64,000 nucleotides of DNA from Altericroceibacterium xinjiangense (GTDB lineage: Bacteria; Pseudomonadota; Alphaproteobacteria; Sphingomonadales; Sphingomonadaceae). The position numbers were made by a program, and so were the translations under genes. Below, in pieces: positions 1 through 9,892 of this stretch; within the stretch, counting starts at the first letter, position 1; every line of letters starts with the position of its first letter. The DNA is taken from positions 248,001 through 312,000 of the forward strand of contig NZ_RSEK01000001.1 of assembly GCF_003958635.1 (NCBI RefSeq), read 5' to 3'. The notes under the pieces are model-generated. The model made no database searches. It was not told where the DNA came from and saw nothing but the letters and a program-made list of their open reading frames with translations.

Positions 1-978
1 GACTACAACGGCAGCGGCTTCAAGCTCGACGACATCGAGCTGCCGACCAACACCAACACCGAATACGGCGCGGGCAACATGGCCCACCGGCCGCGCGTCA
101 AGGGCGGCTACTTCCCGGTCGCTCCCGTCGACAGCGCGACCGACATCCGTGCCGAGATGGTCTCCACCATGATCGAGATGGGCCTGCCGTGCGACAAGCA
201 CCACCACGAGGTGGCCGCGGCGCAGCATGAGCTGGGTCTGACGTTCGGCACGCTGGTGCAGACGGCCGACCGGATGCAGATCTACAAGTACGTGGTGCAC
301 ATGGTCGCGCAGGCTTACGGCAAGACCGCGACCTTCATGCCGAAGCCGATCAAGGGCGACAACGGATCGGGCATGCACACGCACATGTCCATCTGGGAAA
401 ACGGCAAGCCGACCTTCGCCGGCAACGGCTACGCCGGCTTGTCCGATGCCTGCCTGTACTTCATCGGCGGCGTCATCAAGCACGCCAAGGCGCTGAACGC
501 GTTCACCAATCCCGGTACCAACAGCTACAAGCGGCTGGTTCCCGGGTTCGAAGCACCGGTCCTGCTTGCCTATTCTGCGCGCAACCGTTCGGCATCCTGC
601 CGGATTCCCTACGGTGCGGGCGAAAAGGCCAAGCGCGTCGAGTTCCGCTTCCCCGATGCGCTGGCGAACCCCTACCTCGCTTATGCCGCGCTGCTGATGG
701 CCGGCCTCGACGGGATCCAGAACAAGATCCATCCGGGCGATCCGATGGACAAGAACCTTTACGACCTGCCGCCGGCAGAGCTCGCCCTGGTTCCGACCGT
801 CTGCGCGTCCCTGCGCGAAGCCCTGGAGTCGCTGCAGGCAGACCATGAGTTCCTGCTGCGCGGCGACGTCTTCTCCAAGGATCAGGTCGACGCCTATCTC
901 GACCTGAAGTGGGAAGAAGTGCTGCGCTGGGAGATGACCCCCAGCCCGGTTGAGTACGACATGTACTACAGCGCCTGA
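1..978 (+). CDS. glnA: Glutamine synthetase type I, C-terminal part (5' end outside the window)
   Basis: Ligates ammonia to glutamate with ATP, the central step of nitrogen assimilation; the cytoplasmic enzyme is a dodecamer. The frame is open from the first base, so the gene starts upstream and the ATG at 79 is internal. Visible family signatures are NTNTEYG, the ATP-binding [27 protein letters not shown] followed by the [10 protein letters not shown] loop, and [14 protein letters not shown]. The protein ends DMYYSA at a TGA at 976-978. The short loop of the adenylylation region, usually [10 protein letters not shown] in GlnA-I, is present as [10 protein letters not shown], so control by GlnE adenylylation is likely. 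In this group glnB normally lies upstream, but that part is not in the window. Identification is certain; only the extent is partial. Confidence 0.97.
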   Translation, partial: DYNGSGFKLDDIELPTNTNTEYGAGNMAHRPRVKGGYFPVAPVDSATDIRAEMVSTMIEMGLPCDKHHHEVAAAQHELGLTFGTLVQTADRMQIYKYVVHMVAQAYGKTATFMPKPIKGDNGSGMHTHMSIWENGKPTFAGNGYAGLSDACLYFIGGVIKHAKALNAFTNPGTNSYKRLVPGFEAPVLLAYSARNRSASCRIPYGAGEKAKRVEFRFPDALANPYLAYAALLMAGLDGIQNKIHPGDPMDKNLYDLPPAELALVPTVCASLREALESLQADHEFLLRGDVFSKDQVDAYLDLKWEEVLRWEMTPSPVEYDMYYSA

Positions 979-1000
979 TCGCCGGTTATACGGCACAGGA

Positions 1001-1035
1001 AGGGCGTTCGGAGCGATCCGGACGCCCTTTTTTTT
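1001..1035 (+). terminator. Rho-independent terminator of glnA
   Basis: A 12-bp stem (AGGGCGTTCGGA with TCCGGACGCCCT, one G-U pair) and a 4-nt loop are followed by an uninterrupted run of T. It lies about 22 nt after the glnA stop, so glnA transcription should end here and the next gene needs its own promoter. Confidence 0.9.
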
Positions 1036-1121
1036 GGCTGCCCGGTTGCGGCTGCAAAAACAGCTCTTTCCTACGCTTTATCCAGGTTCCTAGCGTGCTC
1101 CTCGACTCGCAGGAGACGATC

Positions 1122-1745
1122 ATGAATCCGAAGCCGATCTTCGATACTGTCCGCGTTCTTCTGGGGCGCGGCTTCAGTCAGGATGAAGTGCACGCGCTGG
1201 ATGCTGCCATCGAGCAGGCCTTGGCCGTCTTGCCGAACTCCGTGGCGCCCGCTTCCCCGCCTGAAGCCGGTACGGCTTCCCGCACCGTGGGTGCCGGCGG
1301 CCTCAAGCTCATCCAGAAATGGGAAGGCTGCGCAAAACGGCGCGCGGACGGACGGTTTGAAGCCTATCCCGATCCCGGCAGCAAGGACGGACATCCCTGG
1401 ACGATCGGCTGGGGCTCCACCGGTTCGGACATCCGGCCGGGCGTCGTCTGGAACCAGGAGCAATGCGACGAGCGGTTCCTGCAGGAGCTTCAACGCTACG
1501 TCGATGAAGTCGCGCGGACGATCGGCGATGCGCCGACGAGCCAGAACCAGTTCGATGCCCTGGTGTCGTTTCACTACAACACCGGGAAGATTGCGACTGC
1601 CACGCTGACCCGAAAGCACAAGGGGGGCGATTTCGCCGGCGCCCGGGCTGAATTCGGCAAATGGATATTCAATGATGGCAAGCCGATGCAGGGCTTGCGC
1701 AATCGCCGGGCGGATGAGGCGAGGCTCTACGCCTCTCCAGACTGA
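1122..1745 (+). CDS. Phage-type lysozyme (glycoside hydrolase family 24)
   Basis: Muramidase of the T4-lysozyme/endolysin family that would cleave the MurNAc-GlcNAc bond of peptidoglycan; 207 residues. The start at 1122 is preceded by AGGAGA with 5-nt spacing. Residues 1-60 form a helical, Ala/Pro-rich leader without a recognisable signal peptide. The catalytic domain follows, with Glu68 in KWEGC, Asp84 in AYPDP and Thr94 in WTIGWG. The Glu-Asp and Asp-Thr spacings are longer than the canonical 8 and 5, because of the insertions around RRADGRF and GSKDG. The later FDALVSFHYNTG segment is also typical of the family. No holin, spanin or other phage gene lies nearby, so this looks like a lone, possibly domesticated endolysin. 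How it would reach the periplasm is unclear. Confidence 0.85.
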   Translation: MNPKPIFDTVRVLLGRGFSQDEVHALDAAIEQALAVLPNSVAPASPPEAGTASRTVGAGGLKLIQKWEGCAKRRADGRFEAYPDPGSKDGHPWTIGWGSTGSDIRPGVVWNQEQCDERFLQELQRYVDEVARTIGDAPTSQNQFDALVSFHYNTGKIATATLTRKHKGGDFAGARAEFGKWIFNDGKPMQGLRNRRADEARLYASPD

Positions 1746-1815
1746 AACGCTGCGATGCCTTGGGCGGGAACCGTGCCGTTCGCCGGAGGGTTCTGACCCA
1801 AAGGAGTAGAGTTTC

Positions 1816-2880
1816 ATGCGCAAGTTGCTGCTGGGGGCCGCCCTCGCGCTGGCCGTCGGCACTGCTCAGGCGGCCCCGGAGAACGGCAAGAACAAAAGCG
1901 CCGGAGAGGACGTGCAAGGCCCAGCCATGGAGGAAAGGGCTGAGCCGAACGCCGAGCGTTCGCCGCCTGCCGCCGCACCTGATCGCGGCAGCAGGGGGCC
2001 CGGCACCGTTTCACCCGCCAGCCGCAGTCCGCGCGGAAATCCCCCCGTTGCCGACACTGACGCGCCACGACCTCGCCAGAACGGCCCCGTTGGCCGAGAG
2101 AATGCTTCCGCGATCCCCGCCGCGGCAGCCGAAGCCGGGCCAGCGGTCAGGCCGCCTGTAACGCGCCCGCCGCGCCGCGGCCGCGATGAGCAGCGGCTGA
2201 GACAAGCGCGTCGGATCGCCACCGAGCCGGCCTCCATCGACGTGAATGGAAACCGCTATTTCTCGCTGAAGGGCACACGCCTTGGGTACGATCCCGGAGT
2301 ATCGCGTCCCACCCCCCTGATCGGCGGCTGCCCTCCAGGGTTGACCAACGAGCGAACCGGATGCCTGCCGCCCGGACAGGCGCGTTCCCGTTCCTGGGTA
2401 TCGCTGGAGCCGAAGTGGTGGGGACTTGCCGAGTTGGATGGCCGTTACGTCTATCACGACGGCTATCTTCTGCGCCGCAGCGGGGACCGCGTCACCGGTT
2501 ACGTGCCACTGCTGGGAGGCGCGCTTTCGGTCGGCAATGGCTGGCCATCCTCGTACCAGCCGGTGGAGATGCCCGACTACTACGTCGATCTGTACGCTTT
2601 GGGCTCGAGTACGGATTACCGTTACGCCAACAACGTAATCTATCGGATCGAACCCCGGAGCAGCGCGATCACCTCCATCGCGGCGATGCTGACAGGCGAT
2701 CGCTTCGCCATTGGGGAAAAGGCCCCGCCCGGGTATGATCTTTACAATATTCCGGTGGGCTACCGGGACCACTATATCGATCGGGCGAACGCCGTCTACC
2801 GTTACAGCGACGGCTACATCTACGAGATAGATCCGGCCACTCGGCTGGTCAGGGCCGCGATCGAACTGATGGCGAATTGA
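1816..2880 (+). CDS. Exported hypothetical protein with tyrosine-rich repeats
   Basis: Function unknown. It has 354 residues and a Sec signal peptide at 1-19 (cleavage after TAQA). A long disordered stretch rich in Pro, Arg and Ala follows to about 145. Around 171-186 is a GCPPGL...GCLPPGQA motif that I associate with RcnB-like exported proteins of sphingomonads. The C-terminal half carries three related segments at about 211, 267 and 327 with the pattern Y-x-Y-x-D/N-G/N-x-I/L-Y-x-I-x-P, roughly 56-60 residues apart. These look like short beta hairpins. The start follows AAGGAG at 1800-1805. The FAS1 lipoprotein begins 11 nt after its stop, so the two are probably co-transcribed. Both products leave the cytoplasm, so a periplasmic or surface role is likely. 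Confidence 0.8.
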   Translation: MRKLLLGAALALAVGTAQAAPENGKNKSAGEDVQGPAMEERAEPNAERSPPAAAPDRGSRGPGTVSPASRSPRGNPPVADTDAPRPRQNGPVGRENASAIPAAAAEAGPAVRPPVTRPPRRGRDEQRLRQARRIATEPASIDVNGNRYFSLKGTRLGYDPGVSRPTPLIGGCPPGLTNERTGCLPPGQARSRSWVSLEPKWWGLAELDGRYVYHDGYLLRRSGDRVTGYVPLLGGALSVGNGWPSSYQPVEMPDYYVDLYALGSSTDYRYANNVIYRIEPRSSAITSIAAMLTGDRFAIGEKAPPGYDLYNIPVGYRDHYIDRANAVYRYSDGYIYEIDPATRLVRAAIELMAN

Positions 2881-2884
2881 GGAG
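2880..2884 (+). promoter_or_regulatory. SD that fixes the FAS1 gene start at GTG 2892
   Basis: AGGAG overlaps the last base of the preceding gene and leaves 7 nt to the GTG at 2892. An in-frame TTG at 2877 has no SD and would add an Arg-rich stretch before the signal peptide, so the GTG is preferred. Confidence 0.6.
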
Positions 2885-2891
2885 AGGACGC

Positions 2892-3476
2892 GTGCAGGCA
2901 GGACGAACAGCGCTGCGGCTCGCAACTCTGCTGGGAGCGGTCGCGCTTGGTGGGCTGGGCGGCTGTTCGGATAACGATGACGAGAGCACGATCGAGAAGC
3001 CGGTCATGGCTGTCGTGCATTCCCGCGAGACTCTGGCGGCGGAAATCGCCGAAGCGCCCCAACTGCAGGTTCTGTCCGACGTGCTGGACGATACCGGCCT
3101 GATGCAGCTGTTCAACGGGGTCGGATCCTACACGATCTTCGCGCCGGAGGATGCGGTCTTCGTCCGACTTGCGGATCAAGGCACGTGGCTGCGCGAGCCG
3201 GAACAGCGCCCACTGATCGCGGCTGTCCTGCGCGACCATATCGTGCCCGGCTACCTGACGCCGGACGACATCGAGGCGGCACTGGTCGATAAGGACATGG
3301 TGGAGATCCAGACCATGGGGGACCGCACGCTGCGCTTCACCCGCGACCCCAGCGGGATCCTGATAAGCACGGAAAACGGCTCCGTGGTACGCATCAGCGG
3401 AGCTGCGAAGCAGGGGAGCAACGGAGTCGCCATCCCGGTGACCGGATTGCTAAAGACGGTTCCGCCCGTCTCCTGA
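2892..3476 (+). CDS. FAS1 (fasciclin) domain lipoprotein
   Basis: Secreted lipoprotein of 194 residues with one fasciclin domain, a fold used for adhesion or matrix contact. The signal peptide ends in the lipobox Leu22-Gly-Gly-Cys25, so the mature protein should be lipid-anchored at Cys25. The FAS1 domain runs from about residue 50 to the end. It has the H1-type segment GSYTIFAPEDAVF and the second conserved block LRDHIVPGYLTPDDI, in place of the usual LxxHVVPG. The gene ends 6 nt from the convergent tamB stop with no terminator visible. It shares an operon with the exported repeat protein upstream. The domain call is firm, but the ligand is unknown. Confidence 0.88.
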   Translation: MQAGRTALRLATLLGAVALGGLGGCSDNDDESTIEKPVMAVVHSRETLAAEIAEAPQLQVLSDVLDDTGLMQLFNGVGSYTIFAPEDAVFVRLADQGTWLREPEQRPLIAAVLRDHIVPGYLTPDDIEAALVDKDMVEIQTMGDRTLRFTRDPSGILISTENGSVVRISGAAKQGSNGVAIPVTGLLKTVPPVS

Positions 3477-3482
3477 TCAGGC

Positions 3483-6400
3483 TCAGTAGTCCTTCCTGTA
3501 CGCGGCCGCGACGCTTTCACGGCCGATCGACGAAACCGTCGCGAGAAGCGAAAGCCAGCCGGTAATCCGGTATTCCACCGATGTCGCGTTATAGCCACGC
3601 CCGTCCGTGATGATCTCCGCATAGAGCCGGCGCCCGAAGTTCTTGCCCAGCGCCACCGCAGTTTCACGATCCAGCGCCGGGTCGGCGGGAACGAGCCGCA
3701 AGCGATCGAGCCCGATGGCCTCCCGCAGCTTGTTGATCGGATCCAGTCCGCCGCCGCCGCGCAGGGACGCAAGCGCCGCCCCCAGTTGCAGGGCGTCGGT
3801 GGCGGAAAGGTTGCTGATCGATCCGCCGAACAGAAGCCGGGCCAGAATCTCTTCTTCCGGCAGCGAGGGCGTCGAGGAGAATTCGATGTCCGGCTGCAAG
3901 GCGCTGCCGGTGACAGATACGGCCACCGCGAGATCGTTTACCTGCGTCTCGGCCAGAATGTCGATGCGGGGATCGATCGGCACGCTTTCGTCGAAGGCAA
4001 TCCGCCCACGGGTGATATCGAACCGTGTGCCGGCGAACGAGTAGAAGCCCTGGCGTGGAATCACCTCTGCCCCACCGCCGATGCGAGGATCGTCGGTCGT
4101 GCCGCGCAGGCGGATTTCGGCGCTCCATTCGCTGTCGAGACCCATGCCGTCGACCTCGATATCGTCATTGGCGGAAGCGTTGATCAGGAACCGCCACGGC
4201 GCCCCCGGTGCGGTCGGCGGGCTCAGATCCTCCGGCATATTGATTTCCCGGGTCCGGATGCTCGGCAGGTCCTCCGCCGCGACGGCCCCGCCCAGCTGCC
4301 AGTACGCCTTGTCGATCCGCAGACGCCCGGCGATGGTACCGCCGATACCGGTCGAAACGATCCGGAGCGGCCCGGTAACCGTTGCTTCCATGCCCGGGCG
4401 ATCGAGGATTTCGGCGTTCACTGCAGCCGCGCGAATATCCAGCTGCGGTCCGCGCCCCGCCCCCAGATTGGACAAGTCGACCGTGCCGCTGCCGGTCACC
4501 GTGCCGCCATTCGGCGCTACCCCGCTGAACCGGGTGAGTTGGAGCCGTGACCCGGAGAAGCGTCCCCGTGCGTCCACGTCCCGCAGGCTTGTACCGGTCA
4601 GGGAACTCACCACGCGCAGATCGTCGCCGGCGAGCGATCCGCTGACTTGCGGATTCTGCAGGCTGCCGCGAATATCTGCGGCCACGTCGATGTTTCCGGT
4701 GATATCCAGAATGTCTACGGCTGCAAGGCGCCACAAGGCGTCGGTCGGGCCGTCGTAACGCAGCTGGGCGAAGAGACTGCCCGCCTGAAGTCTTTCCATC
4801 AGGGAGCCGGTCGCGGGCAGGTTCGCGATACGGCCCTGGAACCGTCCGCGTGTGCCGCTTTCGTCGGTCATCAAGGCGCGAGCCTGCAGCACATCGGGCG
4901 AAAGATCGGCCACCAGCGCGAGGTCGATCGGCCGGGAGGACAGGGTCAGCCCGGAACGGGAGAGCCCTTCTACCAGGAGGCGCGCTTCTCCCGTCGGGAG
5001 GCCGTTGGGGCCTGTCTGGAATTCGATCACCCCCGATGCAGTCCCGCCCAGGCCGAGATCGCCTGCGAAAATATCGACTACCGACAGGGGCACTTCAGCC
5101 AAAGCCACCCGCCCGCTTGCCGGTGCGTCACCGCCGAACCGGCCTTCCGCGATCAGGTAGCCGCCGGCGAAGGAGACCTGAGTCTTCTGCAGTTCCCAGC
5201 CACCATCCTCAGTCCGCAGCAGAACCGCGCGCCGCGGCATCGAGATCGGCCGGCCCGCATAGGTTCCGCGTATGGCAGCCGCAATCCGGTCCGGTGTGGC
5301 CGTGCCGGTCAGCTGCAGCCGGAACGGAGTCTCACCGCGTCGCCCGATCAGCGATCCGTCGAAGGTGCCGCGTCCGTTGCGGTACTCTCCCGTCGCGGCA
5401 AGGCGGCTGATGTAGAGCGATCCATACTCGACGCCTTCGGCGCGAACGGTGCCTTCCACGACAGTGTTCGTGCCGATGACGCCGGTCAATTCGGCCGTCC
5501 CACTCCGGATGGTTAGCGGAGTGGCTCCACCGAAGCGGGCGTTGTCGGCGACGAGCCGGGCATCGAAGCCCTGCCCGCCGGGCCGCGGAATGAGCTCGAC
5601 CGTACCGTCGACCCCGCCCCCGACAAGACGCAGCGTGCCGGCGACTCCATCGTCCACCAGCGTGATGTCTCCGGTGACCAGCGTATCGGAGACCTCAAGC
5701 CGCTCGATCGATACGCGTGTCGGTCCGCCTTCCGGAGCGTAGAGGTTGAACAAGCCGCTGAACGGCCCGAGCATCGACTGGCCTTCCGCCTCGATGCGGA
5801 AGCCGTCACCGCTTGGCGAAAGCGCCACGCGGACATCGCGCAGCCCTGCCGCAGGCAGGGGGTTTTCGAACACGAGCACCGCGCGCGGGCCGTCTTCGGC
5901 CATCTCCGCCTCGACAGTAAACGCGCCATATTCCACGTGCCGCCCGCGCCCGGTGATCCTTACTTCCCCGTCGACGACTTGTGCATCGAGCTGAAGCTGA
6001 AGCTTGCTTCCGGTCAATTCGACATTGTCGAGGACGATCGGCTGTCCGGCGCCGAGCGCTACTTTCCCCCGGAAGCGGATGTTCTCGCCGGCGAGGTTGG
6101 CGAGCGTAGCGTTCGTCACCTGGGTCAGGCGTCCCGCCACGTTGGCCCTGAGCGCCCAGGGAGTGTCGCTGCCGATCCGGAAAGCGATCCTGCCGTTCAG
6201 ATCGACGACACCCACGTTCTCAACCGGGAACCCACGCACGTCCACCGGTCCGCTCAATTGGTAGAGACCGCGCGACAGATCGCCGTCGAGCGCCAGATTA
6301 GCGCGCAGCCCCGGGAAGGCGATCGCCAGTCCTTCGGAGACGAGCCTGTCTCCGGTGTAGACCAGCAGGCCGGTTATCCGCCCGTTTACCAGTCGGGGAT

Positions 6401-7715
6401 CGGCCAGTTCGTTTCCGGTGACGATCCGCTGGACGGCAGCGTTTATCGGCAGGGCCAGACGAGAGCCGGTGTAGACCGCCACCCCTTTCTGCACGACATC
6501 GACCAGGATGGTGCCGCCAAGATCCGCCCGGGCGACGTAAAGTTCATGCGGGATGGTCAGATTGCGGAACGCGCCGTCGAGCACCGCCTCGAGCCGGGCG
6601 TCCTCCAGTTCCACGTTCGGCCCGAAGAGATCGGGATCGAGCAGGCGTGCCTCGACCCGGACTTGCCGGACCCGGTTGTTCGCCAGGTCCACCCATCCGC
6701 GCACATCGGCGCTGACACCCTCTCCGCGCACGGAAACGCCGCCAGCCAGAACGCTGTTCTGCAGCGTCCCCACGGCGGCGACGGAGACCACGCTGCCCAG
6801 TGCGTCGGCCGGCAAGCCGCTGACATAGCCGTCCGTCGCCACTTGGCCTACGATCTTGTAGCGTCCCGCGGTTTCGTAGAGCTTCAGCGCGGCAAGCCGG
6901 GCGCCGCCCTGGTTTACCACCAGTGCGCCAGTCCATTCCTGCCAGGTGCCATCCCCGGCCGCGTGGATCCGCAAATCCTCCCTCGCGCCGGTAAGCTCGG
7001 CCAGCAAGCCGCCTTGCGGGGCGACATAGTCCAGTTCGAGATCGAAGACGTTCCCATCCGGCTCGGCATGGACAAGCGCGGTGAAGCGATCTCCGCCGCC
7101 GAGTTGTCCGGCGGCATCGATATAGACGAGGCCGTCCGTGACGTTCGCGCTCGCACGAAAGTCGATGATCCGCTCTTCCCCGATGACGCCGCGGGCGATG
7201 CGCAAGTCATCGACCACGAAGTGATCGACCCGAATATCGAAGTTCGGCAGGGTGGGGGCATTGGGATCGCCGGGGTTCAATTCCGGAGCGGCGAGCAAGG
7301 TCCCCTCGTGCAGCACCAAATAACGCAGGTCGAGGCCGCTGAAGAAGAAGCTGAAGGGCCGCCAGTCGAGATCGATTTCCGGGACTTCCAGGAACAGCGT
7401 ATCGTTCGCGTCGTAGAACTGCGCGCCGTGGAGCGTCGCGCTCCACAGGACCGAACCCTCGATCCTACCGACCCGGACCGTCAGGCCCGATGCCGGGGCG
7501 AACTTCGCGATTTGTTCGACGATCAGCTGTCGGCCAGGTGAGGTGTGCAGATAGGCAACCGCGGCCAGCATCAGCGCGACGACACCCAGCAGGAATATAC
7601 CCAGCCACCGCAGAATGCGCAGAGGAAGCGACCGCTTCCGGGGCTTTTCGGGCTCCGCTGCCTCTTCTCCCGCGCGGGGATCGATTACCAGTTCCGGGGC
7701 ATCGGTTTCGCTCAT
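3483..7715 (-). CDS. tamB: Translocation and assembly module subunit TamB
   Basis: Large periplasm-spanning protein of 1410 residues. With TamA it supports insertion of some outer-membrane proteins, and TamB-like proteins are also thought to form bridges for phospholipid transport. A cytoplasmic N-terminus of about 28 residues rich in Arg/Lys precedes one membrane helix at about 30-52 (LRWLGIFLLGVVALMLAAVA). Very long beta-rich AsmA/TamB-like repeats follow, ending in the DUF490 domain at about 1080-1410. The start codon shares one base with the tamA stop (TGATG), so translation is probably coupled. Length and layout are normal for the family. Part of the gene overlaps long antisense reading frames that I regard as high-GC shadows. 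Confidence 0.95.
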   Translation of the reverse strand: MSETDAPELVIDPRAGEEAAEPEKPRKRSLPLRILRWLGIFLLGVVALMLAAVAYLHTSPGRQLIVEQIAKFAPASGLTVRVGRIEGSVLWSATLHGAQFYDANDTLFLEVPEIDLDWRPFSFFFSGLDLRYLVLHEGTLLAAPELNPGDPNAPTLPNFDIRVDHFVVDDLRIARGVIGEERIIDFRASANVTDGLVYIDAAGQLGGGDRFTALVHAEPDGNVFDLELDYVAPQGGLLAELTGAREDLRIHAAGDGTWQEWTGALVVNQGGARLAALKLYETAGRYKIVGQVATDGYVSGLPADALGSVVSVAAVGTLQNSVLAGGVSVRGEGVSADVRGWVDLANNRVRQVRVEARLLDPDLFGPNVELEDARLEAVLDGAFRNLTIPHELYVARADLGGTILVDVVQKGVAVYTGSRLALPINAAVQRIVTGNELADPRLVNGRITGLLVYTGDRLVSEGLAIAFPGLRANLALDGDLSRGLYQLSGPVDVRGFPVENVGVVDLNGRIAFRIGSDTPWALRANVAGRLTQVTNATLANLAGENIRFRGKVALGAGQPIVLDNVELTGSKLQLQLDAQVVDGEVRITGRGRHVEYGAFTVEAEMAEDGPRAVLVFENPLPAAGLRDVRVALSPSGDGFRIEAEGQSMLGPFSGLFNLYAPEGGPTRVSIERLEVSDTLVTGDITLVDDGVAGTLRLVGGGVDGTVELIPRPGGQGFDARLVADNARFGGATPLTIRSGTAELTGVIGTNTVVEGTVRAEGVEYGSLYISRLAATGEYRNGRGTFDGSLIGRRGETPFRLQLTGTATPDRIAAAIRGTYAGRPISMPRRAVLLRTEDGGWELQKTQVSFAGGYLIAEGRFGGDAPASGRVALAEVPLSVVDIFAGDLGLGGTASGVIEFQTGPNGLPTGEARLLVEGLSRSGLTLSSRPIDLALVADLSPDVLQARALMTDESGTRGRFQGRIANLPATGSLMERLQAGSLFAQLRYDGPTDALWRLAAVDILDITGNIDVAADIRGSLQNPQVSGSLAGDDLRVVSSLTGTSLRDVDARGRFSGSRLQLTRFSGVAPNGGTVTGSGTVDLSNLGAGRGPQLDIRAAAVNAEILDRPGMEATVTGPLRIVSTGIGGTIAGRLRIDKAYWQLGGAVAAEDLPSIRTREINMPEDLSPPTAPGAPWRFLINASANDDIEVDGMGLDSEWSAEIRLRGTTDDPRIGGGAEVIPRQGFYSFAGTRFDITRGRIAFDESVPIDPRIDILAETQVNDLAVAVSVTGSALQPDIEFSSTPSLPEEEILARLLFGGSISNLSATDALQLGAALASLRGGGGLDPINKLREAIGLDRLRLVPADPALDRETAVALGKNFGRRLYAEIITDGRGYNATSVEYRITGWLSLLATVSSIGRESVAAAYRKDY

Positions 7716-9892
7716 CAGAAAGCCTGCCCGAGGCCGACGTAAACCCCGACCGGAGCATCGTACGGCCCCGGATTGAGCGGGATGCCGACATCGACGCGGA
7801 TCGGGCCGAAGCCGGTGAGATAGCGCATGCCGACGCCCGCGCCGATCTTGATTTCGTCAAAGGTCGGCGTCGGGCTGGTACTGACGGAGCCTGCATCGAT
7901 GAACGGCACGATCGACACGGCACCGTCCAGCAGGCCGGTCTGAATCCGGCCTTCCAGCGAAAGCTCGGTCACGGATCGGCCGCCACTCGGCTCTCCCAAT
8001 TCGTTGCGCGGTCCGATCGCCTGATACCCGTAGCCGCGAACCGATCCACCGCCACCGGCATAGAAACGCCGTGACGGAGCGATCGCGCTGATCGGCGCGC
8101 CGGGGATGCTGCCGAACCGCACGCGTCCCGCGAGGATCACCTTCTCGCTCATCTGCCGGTAGTAGGCTGCATCCACCCGGCTGCGCAGGTAGAAACTTTC
8201 CGCGCCGCCAGTGTGCGATATCTCGGGTGAAAGCATGCCGCCGACCCGGAACCCCTCGGTCGGGTTCAGCAGGTCGTCCGACGTGTCGATCTGGGCCTGC
8301 AGGGGAATCGCGGCGACGAAATAGGTCTGGTACGGCTGCTGCGGCAAGTCATCGACCCTCGGCGGCCGTTCCTTGCTCGCGACGAGTTCAAGCCCGACCG
8401 ACCAGGTCAAGGACTTCTGATAATAGAGGGTGTTGACCCGCCCGTAGCTGGCGATGAACGACAGTCTCTGTGAATCGTAGGCCTGGCTGTCGATCGTCGT
8501 CGCATAGGCATCGAGAGTCAGGATCCTGTCGCGCCCGCCGAAGTTGCTCTTGCGGAACAGGACGCCGAGCAACTGCTCCTGGGTACCCGCGATGACGCGC
8601 GCCCGTACCATGCCTTCAGGCGGGAACAGGTTCCGGTGTTCCCAGCTCGCCTCGGCCCGGAAACCTTCCCCGGTGCCATAGCCAATGGATCCGGCAATGG
8701 TCCTGAGCTCCGCGGGCGTGATGCCCACCTCAAGATTCACCGTGCCGGGGTCGCCCGCGCTCGGCTCTTCGGCCACGACCGGGGTGACGGTGACGCTGGA
8801 GACGATCCCGGTGGCAAGCAGCGCCTGCCGCAAGTCGAGTTCAAGGCTGCGCTGGTAGGTATCGCCGGGATCGAACCGCGCGATGGTGGCAAGATGCTCG
8901 CTGGACAGGAAATCCGGCATGTCGCTGATCACCCGGCCGAAGGCATACTTGCCGCCCGGCGTAACGGGCAGGACGAGGTCGCCCATGTCCGTTGCATGGT
9001 CGATCAGCAGTTCGGGTTCTTCTATCTCCGCGAAGGGATAGCCATTCTCACCGAGCGCTTCGTCCAGATCATAGCGCTCCTCGACGATCTTGTCGGCCAG
9101 GATCGGGTCGCCTGCCTCGATTTCGAAGGCGTTGCGCAGCAGCGGGTAGTCTTCACCCGCTTCGTCCAGCGCCCCGAGATCGACTTCGGAGAACGTGTAC
9201 TGCGTGCCGGGCATGACATCGAAGCGCACGCTTGGGGCGGTTTCGGCAGGTTCTTCCACACCAGCAACTTCAGCCGTCCTGCGGACGACCTGGCCTTCGT
9301 AGTAGCCGTAGATCCGGAGCAGGCGCTCCAGCAGGTCCTGGTCCGCCTGGGCTTGAGCAGCCAGCCGGGCGGTGACGTTCTCATCCTCCAGCTGCTCGAT
9401 GGTCGAAAGCGAACGGAAGCGGCTGACGAATTCGTCTCGTTCTGGAAACAGGGTATCGTCGGATGGGAAGACGAGAGCGAGCTCGTTGGAAATCTCGACC
9501 TCGAAGCCATCTTCGAGGCCCAGTGCGGCCGGCCCTTCGATCCCCAGGTCAGCAAACTGGATGTCGTCCTCGGCATCGAGGGGCGCGAGCAGCGGCAGCT
9601 CGGTTTCCTCGGGCCATGGCACAGTGACCAGCGGCATTTCGGCCAGCGGCGAATTCGCCTGGACTTCAGGGGGGGCGTCCTCGAGCACCTCCACTTCGGG
9701 AGGCGAGCCCTGCTGCGCCCATTCCACCGGATTTTCCACCGCGGAATCGGGAATCAGCTCCTCCAGCCGGGAAGCGGCGTCCGGGTCCTGCGCGCTCACC
9801 GGCCCGGCTAGAACCGTGGATGATGCCGCAAGAACGGCAGCGATGACCCCGGTGAGCCGGTCAGCCCAGATCGTATTGCTTCTGGCCGCCAG
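7715..9892 (-). CDS. tamA: Outer-membrane assembly protein TamA (BamA/Omp85 family)
   Basis: Omp85-family barrel working with TamB. After the signal peptide comes an acidic low-complexity stretch. POTRA-like domains then lead into a 16-strand barrel that ends in the C-terminal Phe typical of outer-membrane proteins (GLGQAF). Barrel features include [10 protein letters not shown], the VRGF-like lid-lock motif. The start is uncertain. The signal peptide ([22 protein letters not shown]) has no ATG, GTG or TTG directly before it. The nearest ATG is at 9982, which would put about 40 charged residues ahead of it, and a TTG lies at 9961. I place the start at a CTG at 9892 because GGAAGGA sits 8 nt upstream and gives a perfect leader. 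The start region overlaps the end of bpt. Confidence 0.85.
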   Translation of the reverse strand: MAARSNTIWADRLTGVIAAVLAASSTVLAGPVSAQDPDAASRLEELIPDSAVENPVEWAQQGSPPEVEVLEDAPPEVQANSPLAEMPLVTVPWPEETELPLLAPLDAEDDIQFADLGIEGPAALGLEDGFEVEISNELALVFPSDDTLFPERDEFVSRFRSLSTIEQLEDENVTARLAAQAQADQDLLERLLRIYGYYEGQVVRRTAEVAGVEEPAETAPSVRFDVMPGTQYTFSEVDLGALDEAGEDYPLLRNAFEIEAGDPILADKIVEERYDLDEALGENGYPFAEIEEPELLIDHATDMGDLVLPVTPGGKYAFGRVISDMPDFLSSEHLATIARFDPGDTYQRSLELDLRQALLATGIVSSVTVTPVVAEEPSAGDPGTVNLEVGITPAELRTIAGSIGYGTGEGFRAEASWEHRNLFPPEGMVRARVIAGTQEQLLGVLFRKSNFGGRDRILTLDAYATTIDSQAYDSQRLSFIASYGRVNTLYYQKSLTWSVGLELVASKERPPRVDDLPQQPYQTYFVAAIPLQAQIDTSDDLLNPTEGFRVGGMLSPEISHTGGAESFYLRSRVDAAYYRQMSEKVILAGRVRFGSIPGAPISAIAPSRRFYAGGGGSVRGYGYQAIGPRNELGEPSGGRSVTELSLEGRIQTGLLDGAVSIVPFIDAGSVSTSPTPTFDEIKIGAGVGMRYLTGFGPIRVDVGIPLNPGPYDAPVGVYVGLGQAF

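Noticed and set aside
3472-3481. Palindrome CCTGATCAGG between the FAS1 gene and tamB
   Set aside because: A 10-bp palindrome across a stop codon is too short and lacks a loop and T-run for a terminator.
5937-7541. A 534-codon plus-strand frame inside tamB
   Set aside because: Antisense to a conserved gene, Asp/Arg/Gln-rich without motifs, no RBS.
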